NCBI GenBank assembly: GCA_017964865.1
Contig: JAGCRE010000123.1
Span: 1-8,939 of the forward strand
Reading direction: 5' to 3'
From: Alphaproteobacteria bacterium
GTDB lineage: Bacteria > Pseudomonadota > Alphaproteobacteria > Rs-D84
Length of the DNA stretch: 8,939 nucleotides
Part shown: piece by piece, positions 1-6,537 of the stretch
Layout: every line of letters begins with the position of its first letter
How positions within the stretch are numbered: the first letter of the stretch is position 1
Program-made: the position numbers and the translations under genes
The notes under the pieces: model-generated
What the model saw: only the letters and a program-made list of their open reading frames with translations
Database searches by the model: none
Told to the model about the DNA's origin: nothing

Positions 1-368
1 CCGTGCAAACCACCCGATACCTTGTATGCACCGTTACCTTCGTTATCAAATTTTCCACCCGCATGCAATTCGCACATAATTAATTCCAACGCAGAACGGC
101 CCGTTTCATGGTTAATATCAAACGGCATACCACGACCATTATCGCGAATTGTCGCCGACCCATCGGCATTTAACGAAACATACACTGTATCGGCATAACC
201 CGCCATCGCTTCGTCGATAGAATTGTTCACAACTTCATAAATCATATGGTGCAGACCACTGCCGCCCTCACCCACGTCACCAATATACATCCCAGGGCGT
301 TTTTTAACCGCCTCAAGCCCTTTTAAAACCTTGATTGAATCACCGGTATATTCATTTGTAACTGCCAT
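1..368 (-). CDS. gyrB: DNA gyrase subunit B, N-terminal part (3' end outside window)
   Basis: Encodes the start of the ATPase subunit of DNA gyrase, which introduces negative supercoils together with GyrA. About 122 codons are present and the frame stays open to the window edge. The GHKL ATP-binding fold is clear: the GyrB-type opening [20 protein letters not shown] (residues 11-30), the general-base Glu45 and Asn49 in [11 protein letters not shown], Asp76 in RDNGRGMP, and the start of the ATP lid, KVSGGLH (116-122). The opening is typical of GyrB rather than ParE, whose N-terminus is less like this. Compared with E. coli EVVDNAIDEA, this protein has Asn48 and Ser50 in place of Asp and Ala. 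The ATG at 366-368 follows an AAAGGA ribosome site about 9 nt upstream. The gene is divergent from the small-protein operon to its right. Confidence 0.96.
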   Translation of the reverse strand, partial: MAVTNEYTGDSIKVLKGLEAVKKRPGMYIGDVGEGGSGLHHMIYEVVNNSIDEAMAGYADTVYVSLNADGSATIRDNGRGMPFDINHETGRSALELIMCELHAGGKFDNEGNGAYKVSGGLH

Positions 369-397
369 ATTTAAAATCCTTTCTTTTTAACGTGTAA

Positions 398-426
398 AAC
401 ATAGCAATTTATGGTATAATTTTCAA
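398..426 (-). promoter_or_regulatory. Predicted sigma70-type promoter for gyrB
   Basis: Read on the minus strand there is a -35 box TTGAAA (426-421), a 17-nt spacer and a -10 box TATGTT (403-398). This puts the likely transcription start near 391, giving a leader of about 20 nt before the gyrB ATG. The fit to consensus and the position are good, but this is a prediction by eye. It overlaps the -10 element of the divergent promoter on the other strand. Confidence 0.6.
412..420 (+). promoter_or_regulatory. Extended -10 promoter for the 445-1328 operon
   Basis: TGGTATAAT is a perfect -10 hexamer (415-420) preceded by the TG of an extended -10 element. The candidate -35 (GTGTAA, 392-397, 17-nt spacing) is poor, which an extended -10 can tolerate. 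Transcription would start near 427, leaving a leader of under 20 nt before the ATG at 445. The ribosome site is AAAGGGG (431-437). Confidence 0.6.
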
Positions 427-444
427 GAAAAAAGGGGTAAAAAA

Positions 445-753
445 ATGGTATTATCTAAAAAAGAAGCTTTTACCAAAGCAGACTTTTTAACTGTGACGAA
501 ATTTGCTATAAAATACGGTATTAACAAGAACGAACGTGGCCTTGTCCAAGATGCGTTCTGCAAATTGTTCAAAAGGAACAAACAAGCCCGTACAAACAGT
601 GGGATATTCACACCAGTTATTATATCAGACAGGCACGCCCACGACATAACTTCGCGTTACCGGGCCCACCCACAGTTTCATGATATAATATTGAACGAAA
701 TCGAAAAACAGCGTATATTTGCAGCAGAAAAAGCCAAAGGGGAATCAAAATGA
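445..753 (+). CDS. Small basic protein of unknown function (102 aa)
   Basis: I do not recognise this protein. It is basic (20 Lys/Arg against 11 Asp/Glu) and has no signal peptide or membrane segment, so it is probably cytoplasmic. The first half (about 5-46) looks helical and Lys-rich. The middle holds a short hydrophobic strand (PVII, 57-60) followed by a His-rich stretch, SDRHAHDITSRYRAHPQFHD (61-80). The last 20 residues look helical and charged. The ATG lies 7 nt after an AAAGGGG ribosome site and just downstream of an extended -10 promoter, so the start is well supported. Its TGA stop overlaps the next gene's ATG (ATGA), which implies co-translation with the RusA-like protein. The basic charge and coupling would suit a nucleic-acid-binding partner, but that is inference. 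Confidence 0.8.
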   Translation: MVLSKKEAFTKADFLTVTKFAIKYGINKNERGLVQDAFCKLFKRNKQARTNSGIFTPVIISDRHAHDITSRYRAHPQFHDIILNEIEKQRIFAAEKAKGESK

Positions 754-1328
754 AGTTTAAACTATTGTATTTTGGCGATATTTTGGTTAATCCAAAAAAA
801 CGTGCCCAACACATATCCGATATCCGTATGCAATTTCACCCACAACTGAAAAAATTGGTGGAACACAGCCCATGGAACAATTTAACCCAATATATGATGC
901 CAAATCCAGCAAAAAGCCCGGTAACAACCCGTCATATTGGGGGAATTGACTGGAACCCGATTATTACGCCAAATTTGAAATTGTTGGCCGAATTGGATAT
1001 TCAAATGTTGCACCCAGAAATTGTCGGGGTATCGCGTTCCGACATCGACAATCGTATGAAAACGTTGTTTGATGGTCTGCGTTGTCCACAAAACGAACAT
1101 GAAATTGGGGAAAACACGCCACGCGACATTGGTCCAATTTATACATTACTGGACGACGATCATTTGATAACCCGGGTTTCAATAAATACATCGCACTTGT
1201 TAAATACCGACCTGTTTTCATGTAACATACCTAAAACACCAGATTCGATATTTATGATGATTGACGTAAATGTTCGTGTTGCCGAAGGGACATTGGAAAA
1301 CCTGCCATTTATACCAATAACACAATAA
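750..1328 (+). CDS. Putative RusA-like endonuclease-fold protein (192 aa)
   Basis: Probably a cytoplasmic protein of the RusA-like (Holliday junction resolvase) fold. The key region is DIDNRMKTLFDGL (98-110) followed by LLDDDHLITRVSI (133-145). RusA places its essential acids in a D-x-D-N-x-x-K-x-x-x-D block followed downstream by an acidic D-D-x-x-I segment. Here Asp98, Asp100, Asn101, Lys104, Asp108 and the Asp135-137 cluster match this pattern. It is longer than E. coli RusA (about 120 aa), with an N-terminal region of about 90 residues including HPQLKKLVE (30-38) and LKLLAELDI (76-84). The pattern resembles, from memory, a widespread family usually annotated as hypothetical. Translation is coupled to the upstream small gene through ATGA, with its own AAAGGGG site. 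It ends 8 nt from the convergent platform gene. Resolvase activity is not shown by the sequence. Confidence 0.72.
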   Translation: MKFKLLYFGDILVNPKKRAQHISDIRMQFHPQLKKLVEHSPWNNLTQYMMPNPAKSPVTTRHIGGIDWNPIITPNLKLLAELDIQMLHPEIVGVSRSDIDNRMKTLFDGLRCPQNEHEIGENTPRDIGPIYTLLDDDHLITRVSINTSHLLNTDLFSCNIPKTPDSIFMMIDVNVRVAEGTLENLPFIPITQ

Positions 1329-1336
1329 ACCATACA

Positions 1337-2407
1337 CTAACTAAGTGCAGCTGTAATTTGATCTTGCATCTGGAAAGTTCCCAAAACCACCCACGCGATT
1401 ATTGCAGACACCATCAAAATACCAACGCTGTTCAAAACGTTCGAAATTGATTCCATTTTACGCACAGATTCATCCAAATAATCATTTGCGATTGCAGTCA
1501 GATTTTTATCGAAATCATTCATATCGGCATACACCATTAAATCACCGACAATTTCACGATTTGGGAAATTATGCCCAGTTTTCAACAACGCTACACCCAA
1601 ATTATCACCGTTTGCGATATAGTGTAATGTGTCTTCAATAATATTACGCAGATACGCACTTGAATTATCGGCCAACATACGCATTGCGTCCGGCATTGTA
1701 ATACCAGCCGCAACCATTGATGATAATGACATTAACCAACCAACCGATATGTGAATTTTATAAATACTCCTCGGTGGCATTTTATCAAGAAACACACGTA
1801 ACCGACCCGACATATGTTCCAACGAAACACCGGCCAAAACAATTATCAAACAAAATCCAATTACAAACCAATACCAATTTCCCACCATAAATTCGGACAT
1901 TGCAATCAAACTGTTTGCAGAACCACGCCATATGATATCACTTCCTGCGACCTCTACCAATGGTGGCACCAGGTAAAGCCCCACCATAACCACAATTCCA
2001 AATGTTAATGCCAACAAGAATAATGGATATGCCACCGCATTACGCATTGCACGACGAATACGTCCGGCACTTTCCACGACACGCGTTGTGTTTTCCAACG
2101 CAATAACTAAATTTGATATATTACCCGATGTTACAAGCAACGTTTCTTCGTCTGGCAACCAACCACGCGTTGTATCCGAAAAACTCATACCGCGTTCCAG
2201 ATTTTGTTGCCAAATTCTCATAACAATTGCAAACGGTTCATTTGGCTTTTTTCCACCGTCTGATTCAATCATTTCCAAACGGTTTAATGCATCCATTAAT
2301 GTAAAATCATTACGCAGCAACGATGCTAATTTGCGAATCATCGCCATACGTTTTTCTGTATTCAAACGAAAGATAAAACGGGCATACCATAATTCAAGGC
2401 GATTCAT
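1337..2407 (-). CDS. Type IV pilus / type II secretion inner-membrane platform protein (GspF/PilC family; R64 PilR equivalent)
   Basis: The polytopic inner-membrane platform on which the assembly ATPase acts to extract pilin subunits from the membrane. The 356-aa product has the GspF/PilC plan of two cytoplasmic helical domains: about 15-125, with SGNISNLVIALENTTRVVE at 94-112, and about 215-325, with LSSMVAAGITMPDAMRML at 228-245. Three hydrophobic segments lie at about 127-149, 177-195 and 327-346. It is slightly shorter than classical PilC (about 400 aa) and lacks most of the N-terminal leader. I chose the ATG at 2407, one base after the ATPase stop (TAATATG) and 7 nt from a GGGGGTG ribosome site. 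An in-frame ATG at 2440 would overlap the ATPase by 32 nt and add an unfamilial, Cys-containing leader. It is the last gene of the pil operon, and no terminator is visible in the 8-nt gap to the convergent gene. Confidence 0.9.
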   Translation of the reverse strand: MNRLELWYARFIFRLNTEKRMAMIRKLASLLRNDFTLMDALNRLEMIESDGGKKPNEPFAIVMRIWQQNLERGMSFSDTTRGWLPDEETLLVTSGNISNLVIALENTTRVVESAGRIRRAMRNAVAYPLFLLALTFGIVVMVGLYLVPPLVEVAGSDIIWRGSANSLIAMSEFMVGNWYWFVIGFCLIIVLAGVSLEHMSGRLRVFLDKMPPRSIYKIHISVGWLMSLSSMVAAGITMPDAMRMLADNSSAYLRNIIEDTLHYIANGDNLGVALLKTGHNFPNREIVGDLMVYADMNDFDKNLTAIANDYLDESVRKMESISNVLNSVGILMVSAIIAWVVLGTFQMQDQITAALS

Positions 2408-2408
2408 A

Positions 2409-4058
2409 TTAATACACCCCCGGTCTGTCCAGCATTCCAACCCAACGTTCTATTTCATCAACCGCAATAACACCCGACAACATTAATTCGCATGCCGCTT
2501 CTTTTAATGTGCGACCGTCCATTTCTTCCAGCCAATAACGCACCGCATCATCGGTTTTTCCAGCCAAGGCTAATGATAAGAATTCGCTGTTTGTAACGAT
2601 AATTTCGCCAACCTTGACACGTCCCAGTGTTCCGGTCCCTTTACACAAATCACAACCGGCACCACGTATGAAAACCTGTTTCAGGCCAATTTCACCAAAC
2701 GCATCACGCACACGTTTATATGCTGGATTTTCTGGGTGATCGATTAAACGTTCATGACAATGCGGACAAACCTTTTTGAACAAACGCATTGACACCAATC
2801 CACGCATTAATGTTTCTTCTTTTAATTTAAAACTTTCGATTCCCATATCCAGCAATCGTGTCAATGCCGCCATTGCAGAATTCGCGTGCAACGTTGTCCA
2901 AACATTATGACCCGACAATGCACCACGCACCGTTAATTGTGCCGCAGCCAACGTTCGAATTTCACCCACCATCAATGTATCGGGGTCGCTTCGCAATGCT
3001 GCCGCCAACGCTTCGGTATATGCGTCATCACGTTGTTCTTCGTTCATCGCGTTGGTAACCGGCATTTGGTGTGCACCATATATCTTTTGTTCAACCGGGT
3101 TTTCAACGGTAATCATATTTATTTCATAGTTGCGTTCTTTCAGCATCTGGGACATATTACGCACCAATGTCGTTGATTTACCAGAACTGGTTGGACCGGC
3201 AACAATTACCAACCCCGTTGGGAACGAACGCATACGCATTAATAATTTTTGTTCATATGGACCAAATTCTTGTTCTGTTTTAATCCCTTCGGTCGGATTA
3301 TCATAGAGCAAACGCATAACCACATAACGCGACCCAAACGCAATTGGATTAAATTGCATACGAATACTTAAAATCCCGGCAGGCAGATATAAATCTTTGG
3401 TTCCACGTAATGGTGTTCGGCCGTCTTTTTGTGCCGCCTGGTATTCGTTCTGGGCATAGTTTGCATTTGACATATCCGCAGATGCAAATGCGGCACGAAC
3501 AAACGATTCACCCCATGCAGAATTATATTCCAACACTGGTTGCATACTGCCATCAATACGGAAATAGATTGTTGTTTGATCGGCAACTTCGATATGAATA
3601 TCAGACACTTTTTGTGCCGCTGCACGTGCGATAATATCAACAAAATCTTTCTGCATTTGGTTATCATATTCACGCACACCGCCACGCGATACACCACCGG
3701 CACGACCCTCATACGCCTTGTAAATACCCGAAACCAAACCCAAATCAGAATAGAACGGTTCACGAACAATATGTGATTTACGTTTTAACAAATCAATAAA
3801 CGACAACACACGTCCATCATAACGATGTGTCCGCGAAACAATAATTTCACCTCCAGAAAAATATGCAACCAAACTTTGCATATCGCGGGACAATTCCATT
3901 GCCCCACCTGCCGCTGTCAGCAGACGATTACCGTTTGAAAACAAGAATTCAATAATATCTTTGTTTTCAGCGTTTTGCAGACCAACCGGCACCGACGGTT
4001 TTAAATCTGGTGTTCCAGCATTATTGCTTAAAAAATCAATTTCTTCGTTATCGTTCAT
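2409..4058 (-). CDS. Type IV pilus assembly ATPase, GspE/PulE/PilB superfamily (R64 PilQ equivalent)
   Basis: Cytoplasmic hexameric ATPase that powers pilus or pseudopilus assembly through the platform protein. The 549 residues contain an N-terminal region (1-135), an N2D-like domain beginning AAAQKVSDIHIEV (146-158), and the RecA-like motor. Visible motifs are Walker A GPTSSGKST (288-296), an Asp-box ITVENPVE (316-323), Walker B LRSDPDTLMVGEIR (355-368), a His box GHNVWTTLH (383-391), and a zinc site CPHC (431-434) with CDLC (469-472). The tetracysteine site is typical of assembly ATPases (GspE, PilB) and absent from the retraction ATPase PilT. The Asp-box has Asn320 where the usual TIEDPVE has Asp. 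The start at 4058 is 14 nt after the PilP stop and has only a weak ribosome site (GTAAG), so translation may depend on upstream ribosomes. R64 'PilQ' is the ATPase, not the Pseudomonas secretin of that name. Confidence 0.95.
   Translation of the reverse strand: MNDNEEIDFLSNNAGTPDLKPSVPVGLQNAENKDIIEFLFSNGNRLLTAAGGAMELSRDMQSLVAYFSGGEIIVSRTHRYDGRVLSFIDLLKRKSHIVREPFYSDLGLVSGIYKAYEGRAGGVSRGGVREYDNQMQKDFVDIIARAAAQKVSDIHIEVADQTTIYFRIDGSMQPVLEYNSAWGESFVRAAFASADMSNANYAQNEYQAAQKDGRTPLRGTKDLYLPAGILSIRMQFNPIAFGSRYVVMRLLYDNPTEGIKTEQEFGPYEQKLLMRMRSFPTGLVIVAGPTSSGKSTTLVRNMSQMLKERNYEINMITVENPVEQKIYGAHQMPVTNAMNEEQRDDAYTEALAAALRSDPDTLMVGEIRTLAAAQLTVRGALSGHNVWTTLHANSAMAALTRLLDMGIESFKLKEETLMRGLVSMRLFKKVCPHCHERLIDHPENPAYKRVRDAFGEIGLKQVFIRGAGCDLCKGTGTLGRVKVGEIIVTNSEFLSLALAGKTDDAVRYWLEEMDGRTLKEAACELMLSGVIAVDEIERWVGMLDRPGVY
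2415..2421 (-). promoter_or_regulatory. Ribosome binding site that sets the platform-protein start
   Basis: GGGGGTG on the minus strand, inside the end of the ATPase gene, lies 7 nt before the ATG at 2407. It supports that start over the in-frame ATG at 2440. Confidence 0.55.
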
Positions 4059-4072
4059 TTTGTTTGCTTACA

Positions 4073-4753
4073 TTATTTTGTGTTCACCACGTTCAAGACT
4101 TGTTTTTCGCCACCCTTGACCAACACAACACCTTCGTCCAGCGATATTGATTTAACAACAAATCCATCCAACGATTTACCAACCGAAATACGTTTATTTT
4201 GGCCGGTTACCAGATCGGTAACGGTTGCCTGTAATTGGGAACCTGCCCCAATAACATTTATCAATTTATACTTTTTTGAAATTGGACTTTCTTCCTCTTC
4301 ATTTACAACGGCCACCGACGATGATACCGATTTTGATTTTGATGATGTTTCTTTTGCTCCGGCTTTTTCTGCCAATTCTGCCTTTTCTTGTTCTAACTTG
4401 GCTGCTTCGGCTTCTAATTTAGCCATTTGAACTTCGATTTCTTGCTGTTGTGTTTCGGCACGACCAGACAATGCATCAATTTCCATATGCAGTTTTATTT
4501 TTTCAGCCGCCAAACGATCCAAATCTAAATCTAATTGGGCTTTTTCTTTTTCCAACTGCATTAAAACCTTTTCCTGTTCCAGGTCAGTAATCTGTTTAAA
4601 CACGCTGCCATTAACATCGTAATTGGCAACAGCTTCTGCTGATACATCTTCCATATCAACATCGACCATTAATTCGTCTTCGGCAAACGACACACCTGTC
4701 GCCATAACGCCACAGACCAAAACAATTAACATTTTTTTTATTTTATTTAGCAT
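4073..4753 (-). CDS. pilP: Type IV pilus biogenesis protein PilP, with long coiled coil
   Basis: A periplasmic assembly protein, thought in R64-type pili to link inner-membrane parts to the secretin. The 226 residues begin with a signal peptide (charged NKIKK, hydrophobic core to about 22, likely cleavage after SFA at residue 24). There follow an acidic stretch (25-42), a Glu/Lys/Leu/Ala-rich coiled coil (about 54-131), a Ser/Lys linker (135-147) and a C-terminal beta-rich domain (160-224). The last contains KYKLINVIGAGSQLQATV (161-178) and GVVLVKGGEKQVLNV (208-222), of the PilP/GspC type. Identification rests on this architecture and on its place between PilO and the ATPase. It is longer than R64 PilP (about 150 aa as I recall), mostly through the coiled coil. 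It overlaps the pilO end by 11 nt and has the best ribosome site of the operon. Confidence 0.78.
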   Translation of the reverse strand: MLNKIKKMLIVLVCGVMATGVSFAEDELMVDVDMEDVSAEAVANYDVNGSVFKQITDLEQEKVLMQLEKEKAQLDLDLDRLAAEKIKLHMEIDALSGRAETQQQEIEVQMAKLEAEAAKLEQEKAELAEKAGAKETSSKSKSVSSSVAVVNEEEESPISKKYKLINVIGAGSQLQATVTDLVTGQNKRISVGKSLDGFVVKSISLDEGVVLVKGGEKQVLNVVNTK

Positions 4754-6005
4754 AGATTATCACCTCATAGTTCCATGTGCGACTGGACGCATTCCAATCA
4801 CACGCTGTTAGGTATACACCGCCGAAATTTTCGAACATCTGCATAAACTGCATCGGCACCATTTTTGACGATGCCGCAATTTCAACGATATCAAAGTATG
4901 CCGTATCAACACCGTTTGTCACAGTATCTGTTACAGCATGAATATCCGCAACCGTATTCATACCCTGGAAAATTGTTGCTACATCACGAATTATTGTGTC
5001 TGCATCACGTTCATCCTGGCTGGCGAAAGTTCTTAATTTCGGTAAAGCAACACGCACAGAAATCAAATCATCAGAAATTTCTTGAACAAACGCACCCGGC
5101 ATTAAATCGGTCGCTACTGCATAAAAATCGCCCAACGTTCCAAACGAACGACGTAATTGAACGGTCGCATGTTCTTCGTCACATTTTACCGATGTTTGAA
5201 CCCAACCTGGGACCTGTTGCATTAACAAACCAATCGCACGATAGCACACATCTGCACGTGCCTGGACATCTGGTAATAATTCATATGGCATAACCAACGG
5301 CTCAACAGGTTTTTGTTTTTCTATATTGTATTCTGCATCTAATTCTTTATTTTTTGCATCAACTTGGCGTTTGTATTCCGCCACCATTTCAGGATCCATT
5401 TTAGACAAATCATTTTGTGGCGACACCGTTTCTAAAACCGATGTTCCAAAAATTCCCCAAATAAACAGCACCAACAAGGCAATCAATATCAACAATATCG
5501 TAATTGATTCTGTTACACTAATTGACCGCAATGCGGTATGCGAATGTCCGGTAATAACATCTTCGATATTACGTTCCACCGCCCTTGGCACGCCCCATGA
5601 TGCCGGTGCAATAAACACACCCCAATCGGGCATTTCCGCCAATTCGGCATATTTTTTACGAATTACCGATTCCGAACCATAAATTTTATCTTGTAAAATA
5701 ATGCCGTTACGCACCACAACAAGGTAAAAACTACCATCAACGACGAACGCGGCCAAGAAAGACGAATGTTCGGCCATTGATTCAACCACTTCGGCCGCAG
5801 CCGATGGCATACCACCATGATAACCCGAACGTGCCGCCGCCAAACCAATCATTTGGTTATATTCGACATAACGCGAATATTTTCCATCAATCGATCGTGC
5901 CAATTTGAACGCGACCATACGCCCGCCTTTGCCATTGGCAACAGGTTGCCAGAATAAGTCTGCAGCATATTTTCTTCTGTGAATCAGTATAGTATGATTT
6001 GCCAA
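4743..6005 (-). CDS. pilO2: Type IVb pilus accessory protein PilO (PilO2 / PAP_PilO type)
   Basis: A bitopic inner-membrane protein of the R64-type pilus assembly complex. Of 420 residues, about 1-165 form a cytoplasmic domain with family-like stretches AADLFWQPV (14-22), SSFLAAFVVDGSFYLVVVRN (81-100) and WGVFIAPASWG (128-138). One membrane helix (about 167-187) follows, then a charged, partly coiled segment (200-235) and a periplasmic domain to the end. PilO2 proteins have the same order. The start is TTG at 6003-6005: an in-frame stop lies nine codons upstream, no ATG or GTG intervenes, and the first internal Met (residue 30) would remove the conserved FWQP region. A purine-rich GAGAGAG upstream could serve as ribosome site. 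It is first in the operon, directly behind a predicted promoter, and should not be confused with the unrelated PilO of type IVa pili. Confidence 0.82.
   Translation of the reverse strand: MANHTILIHRRKYAADLFWQPVANGKGGRMVAFKLARSIDGKYSRYVEYNQMIGLAAARSGYHGGMPSAAAEVVESMAEHSSFLAAFVVDGSFYLVVVRNGIILQDKIYGSESVIRKKYAELAEMPDWGVFIAPASWGVPRAVERNIEDVITGHSHTALRSISVTESITILLILIALLVLFIWGIFGTSVLETVSPQNDLSKMDPEMVAEYKRQVDAKNKELDAEYNIEKQKPVEPLVMPYELLPDVQARADVCYRAIGLLMQQVPGWVQTSVKCDEEHATVQLRRSFGTLGDFYAVATDLMPGAFVQEISDDLISVRVALPKLRTFASQDERDADTIIRDVATIFQGMNTVADIHAVTDTVTNGVDTAYFDIVEIAASSKMVPMQFMQMFENFGGVYLTACDWNASSRTWNYEVIIYAK
4759..4766 (-). promoter_or_regulatory. Strong ribosome binding site for pilP
   Basis: GAGGTGAT on the minus strand lies within the last codons of pilO, 5 nt before the pilP ATG at 4753. 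It is a near-complete Shine-Dalgarno sequence and, with the 11-nt overlap, marks where pilP starts. Confidence 0.7.
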
Positions 6006-6028
6006 TTTTTCTCTCTCGCGTTTGTATG

Positions 6029-6058
6029 ATTATAACATAAAAAAACATACCTTGGCAA
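6029..6058 (-). promoter_or_regulatory. Predicted promoter of the pilO-P-ATPase-platform operon
   Basis: On the minus strand there is TTGCCA (6058-6053), an 18-nt spacer and TATAAT (6034-6029), preceded by TG to give the extended -10 TGTTATAAT. Transcription would start near 6022, about 17 nt before the TTG start of pilO. It sits just downstream of the terminator of the preceding operon, which fits an independent transcription unit. Confidence 0.68.
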
Positions 6059-6067
6059 ACACAGATT

Positions 6068-6103
6068 ATAAAAACCCGCCATTTTTATTGGCGGGTCTTT
6101 TTT
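6068..6103 (-). terminator. Intrinsic terminator of the lpx/lipoprotein operon
   Basis: An 8-bp perfect stem, arms at 6074-6081 (ACCCGCCA) and 6089-6096 (TGGCGGGT), encloses a 7-nt loop. On the minus strand the stem is preceded by an A-run and followed by TTTTT, starting only a few bases after the lipoprotein stop codon. The plus strand also ends in a T-run (6098-6103), so the structure could work both ways, though no plus-strand gene reads into it. Confidence 0.85.
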
Positions 6104-6521
6104 AATTGCAATTTCCATACATGGACGAACATCCGTATCCGCTGTCATACCCGACCGAAACGGTTGCCGGACCACCATTTCGTGCCGTCCGCACCGCAGA
6201 ATTAGGGCAATCATACACATTTGCGACCAAAACAAATGAACGTTCTGGGCCAAAAATCACCCATTCATTTGGCTTTGTTCGTTGGGAAACAATCCAATAT
6301 GCATTTCCTGGGCGTGCCTGGTCTGCAATACGATTTTCCAAATAACGACGGGCGTCATCTGCGTCATAGACCGACACTTCGGATTCTAACTTATACAAAA
6401 AAGTGCACCCAATTGGTTCGGCATCTAACTGTTTAATATATTCGCTGCCGTTTTCGTTTTTAATCATACCGCCACATGCCGACATCAACAGTATAACCAT
6501 CAATGCAAAAAGTTTTTTCAT
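6102..6521 (-). CDS. Small predicted lipoprotein, DUF4156-like (139 aa)
   Basis: An exported lipoprotein of unknown function. With the ATG at 6521 the product opens MKKLFALMVILLMSACGG, a compact signal peptide with lipidation at Cys16. The -3 residue is Met, a tolerated departure from the usual Leu. The mature part has IGCTFLYKL (37-45), DDARRYLENRIADQA (55-69), PGNAYWIVSQ (71-80) and a closing VYDCP (102-106). This layout of early Cys, helix, GNAY-type strand and late Cys recalls DUF4156/RcsF-type envelope lipoproteins, but I hold that loosely. The tail is Gly/Tyr-rich with two more cysteines (131, 138). A GGGGG ribosome site 5 nt before 6521 decides the start. Upstream ATGs at 6533 and 6551 would add a hydrophilic leader, and the latter would overlap lpxC. 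The gene follows lpxC by 16 nt and ends at a terminator. Confidence 0.75.
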   Translation of the reverse strand: MKKLFALMVILLMSACGGMIKNENGSEYIKQLDAEPIGCTFLYKLESEVSVYDADDARRYLENRIADQARPGNAYWIVSQRTKPNEWVIFGPERSFVLVANVYDCPNSAVRTARNGGPATVSVGYDSGYGCSSMYGNCN

Positions 6522-6526
6522 TTTTT

Positions 6527-6531
6527 CCCCC
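6527..6531 (-). promoter_or_regulatory. Ribosome binding site that sets the lipoprotein start
   Basis: GGGGG on the minus strand, 5 nt before the ATG at 6521. It overlaps the alternative ATG at 6533-6531, which makes that upstream start unlikely. Confidence 0.5.
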
Positions 6532-6537
6532 ATATTT

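Noticed and set aside
1329..1336. Terminator between the convergent RusA-like and platform genes
   Set aside because: Only 8 nt separate the stop codons and no stable hairpin with a T-run was seen there.
2408..2440. Longer N-terminus of the platform protein starting at 2440
   Set aside because: It would overlap the ATPase gene by 32 nt and add eleven residues unlike the family, while the ATG at 2407 has a ribosome site and follows the ATPase stop directly.
2088..2486. Plus-strand open frame of 132 codons opposite the platform and ATPase genes
   Set aside because: It is a shadow frame spanning the junction of two real minus-strand genes, with low-complexity composition and no start signal.
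3368..3769. Minus-strand open frame of 133 codons inside the ATPase gene
   Set aside because: It lies in another frame of a gene with all its motifs intact and has no homology I recognise.
4865..5293. Plus-strand open frame of 142 codons opposite pilO
   Set aside because: It is antisense to a well-supported gene, rich in His/Gln/Pro as expected of a shadow frame, and has no ribosome site or family resemblance.
6068..6103. Inverted repeat as an attachment site or operator
   Set aside because: The short GC-rich stem, A-run before it and T-run after it, directly behind a stop codon, are explained by an intrinsic terminator.
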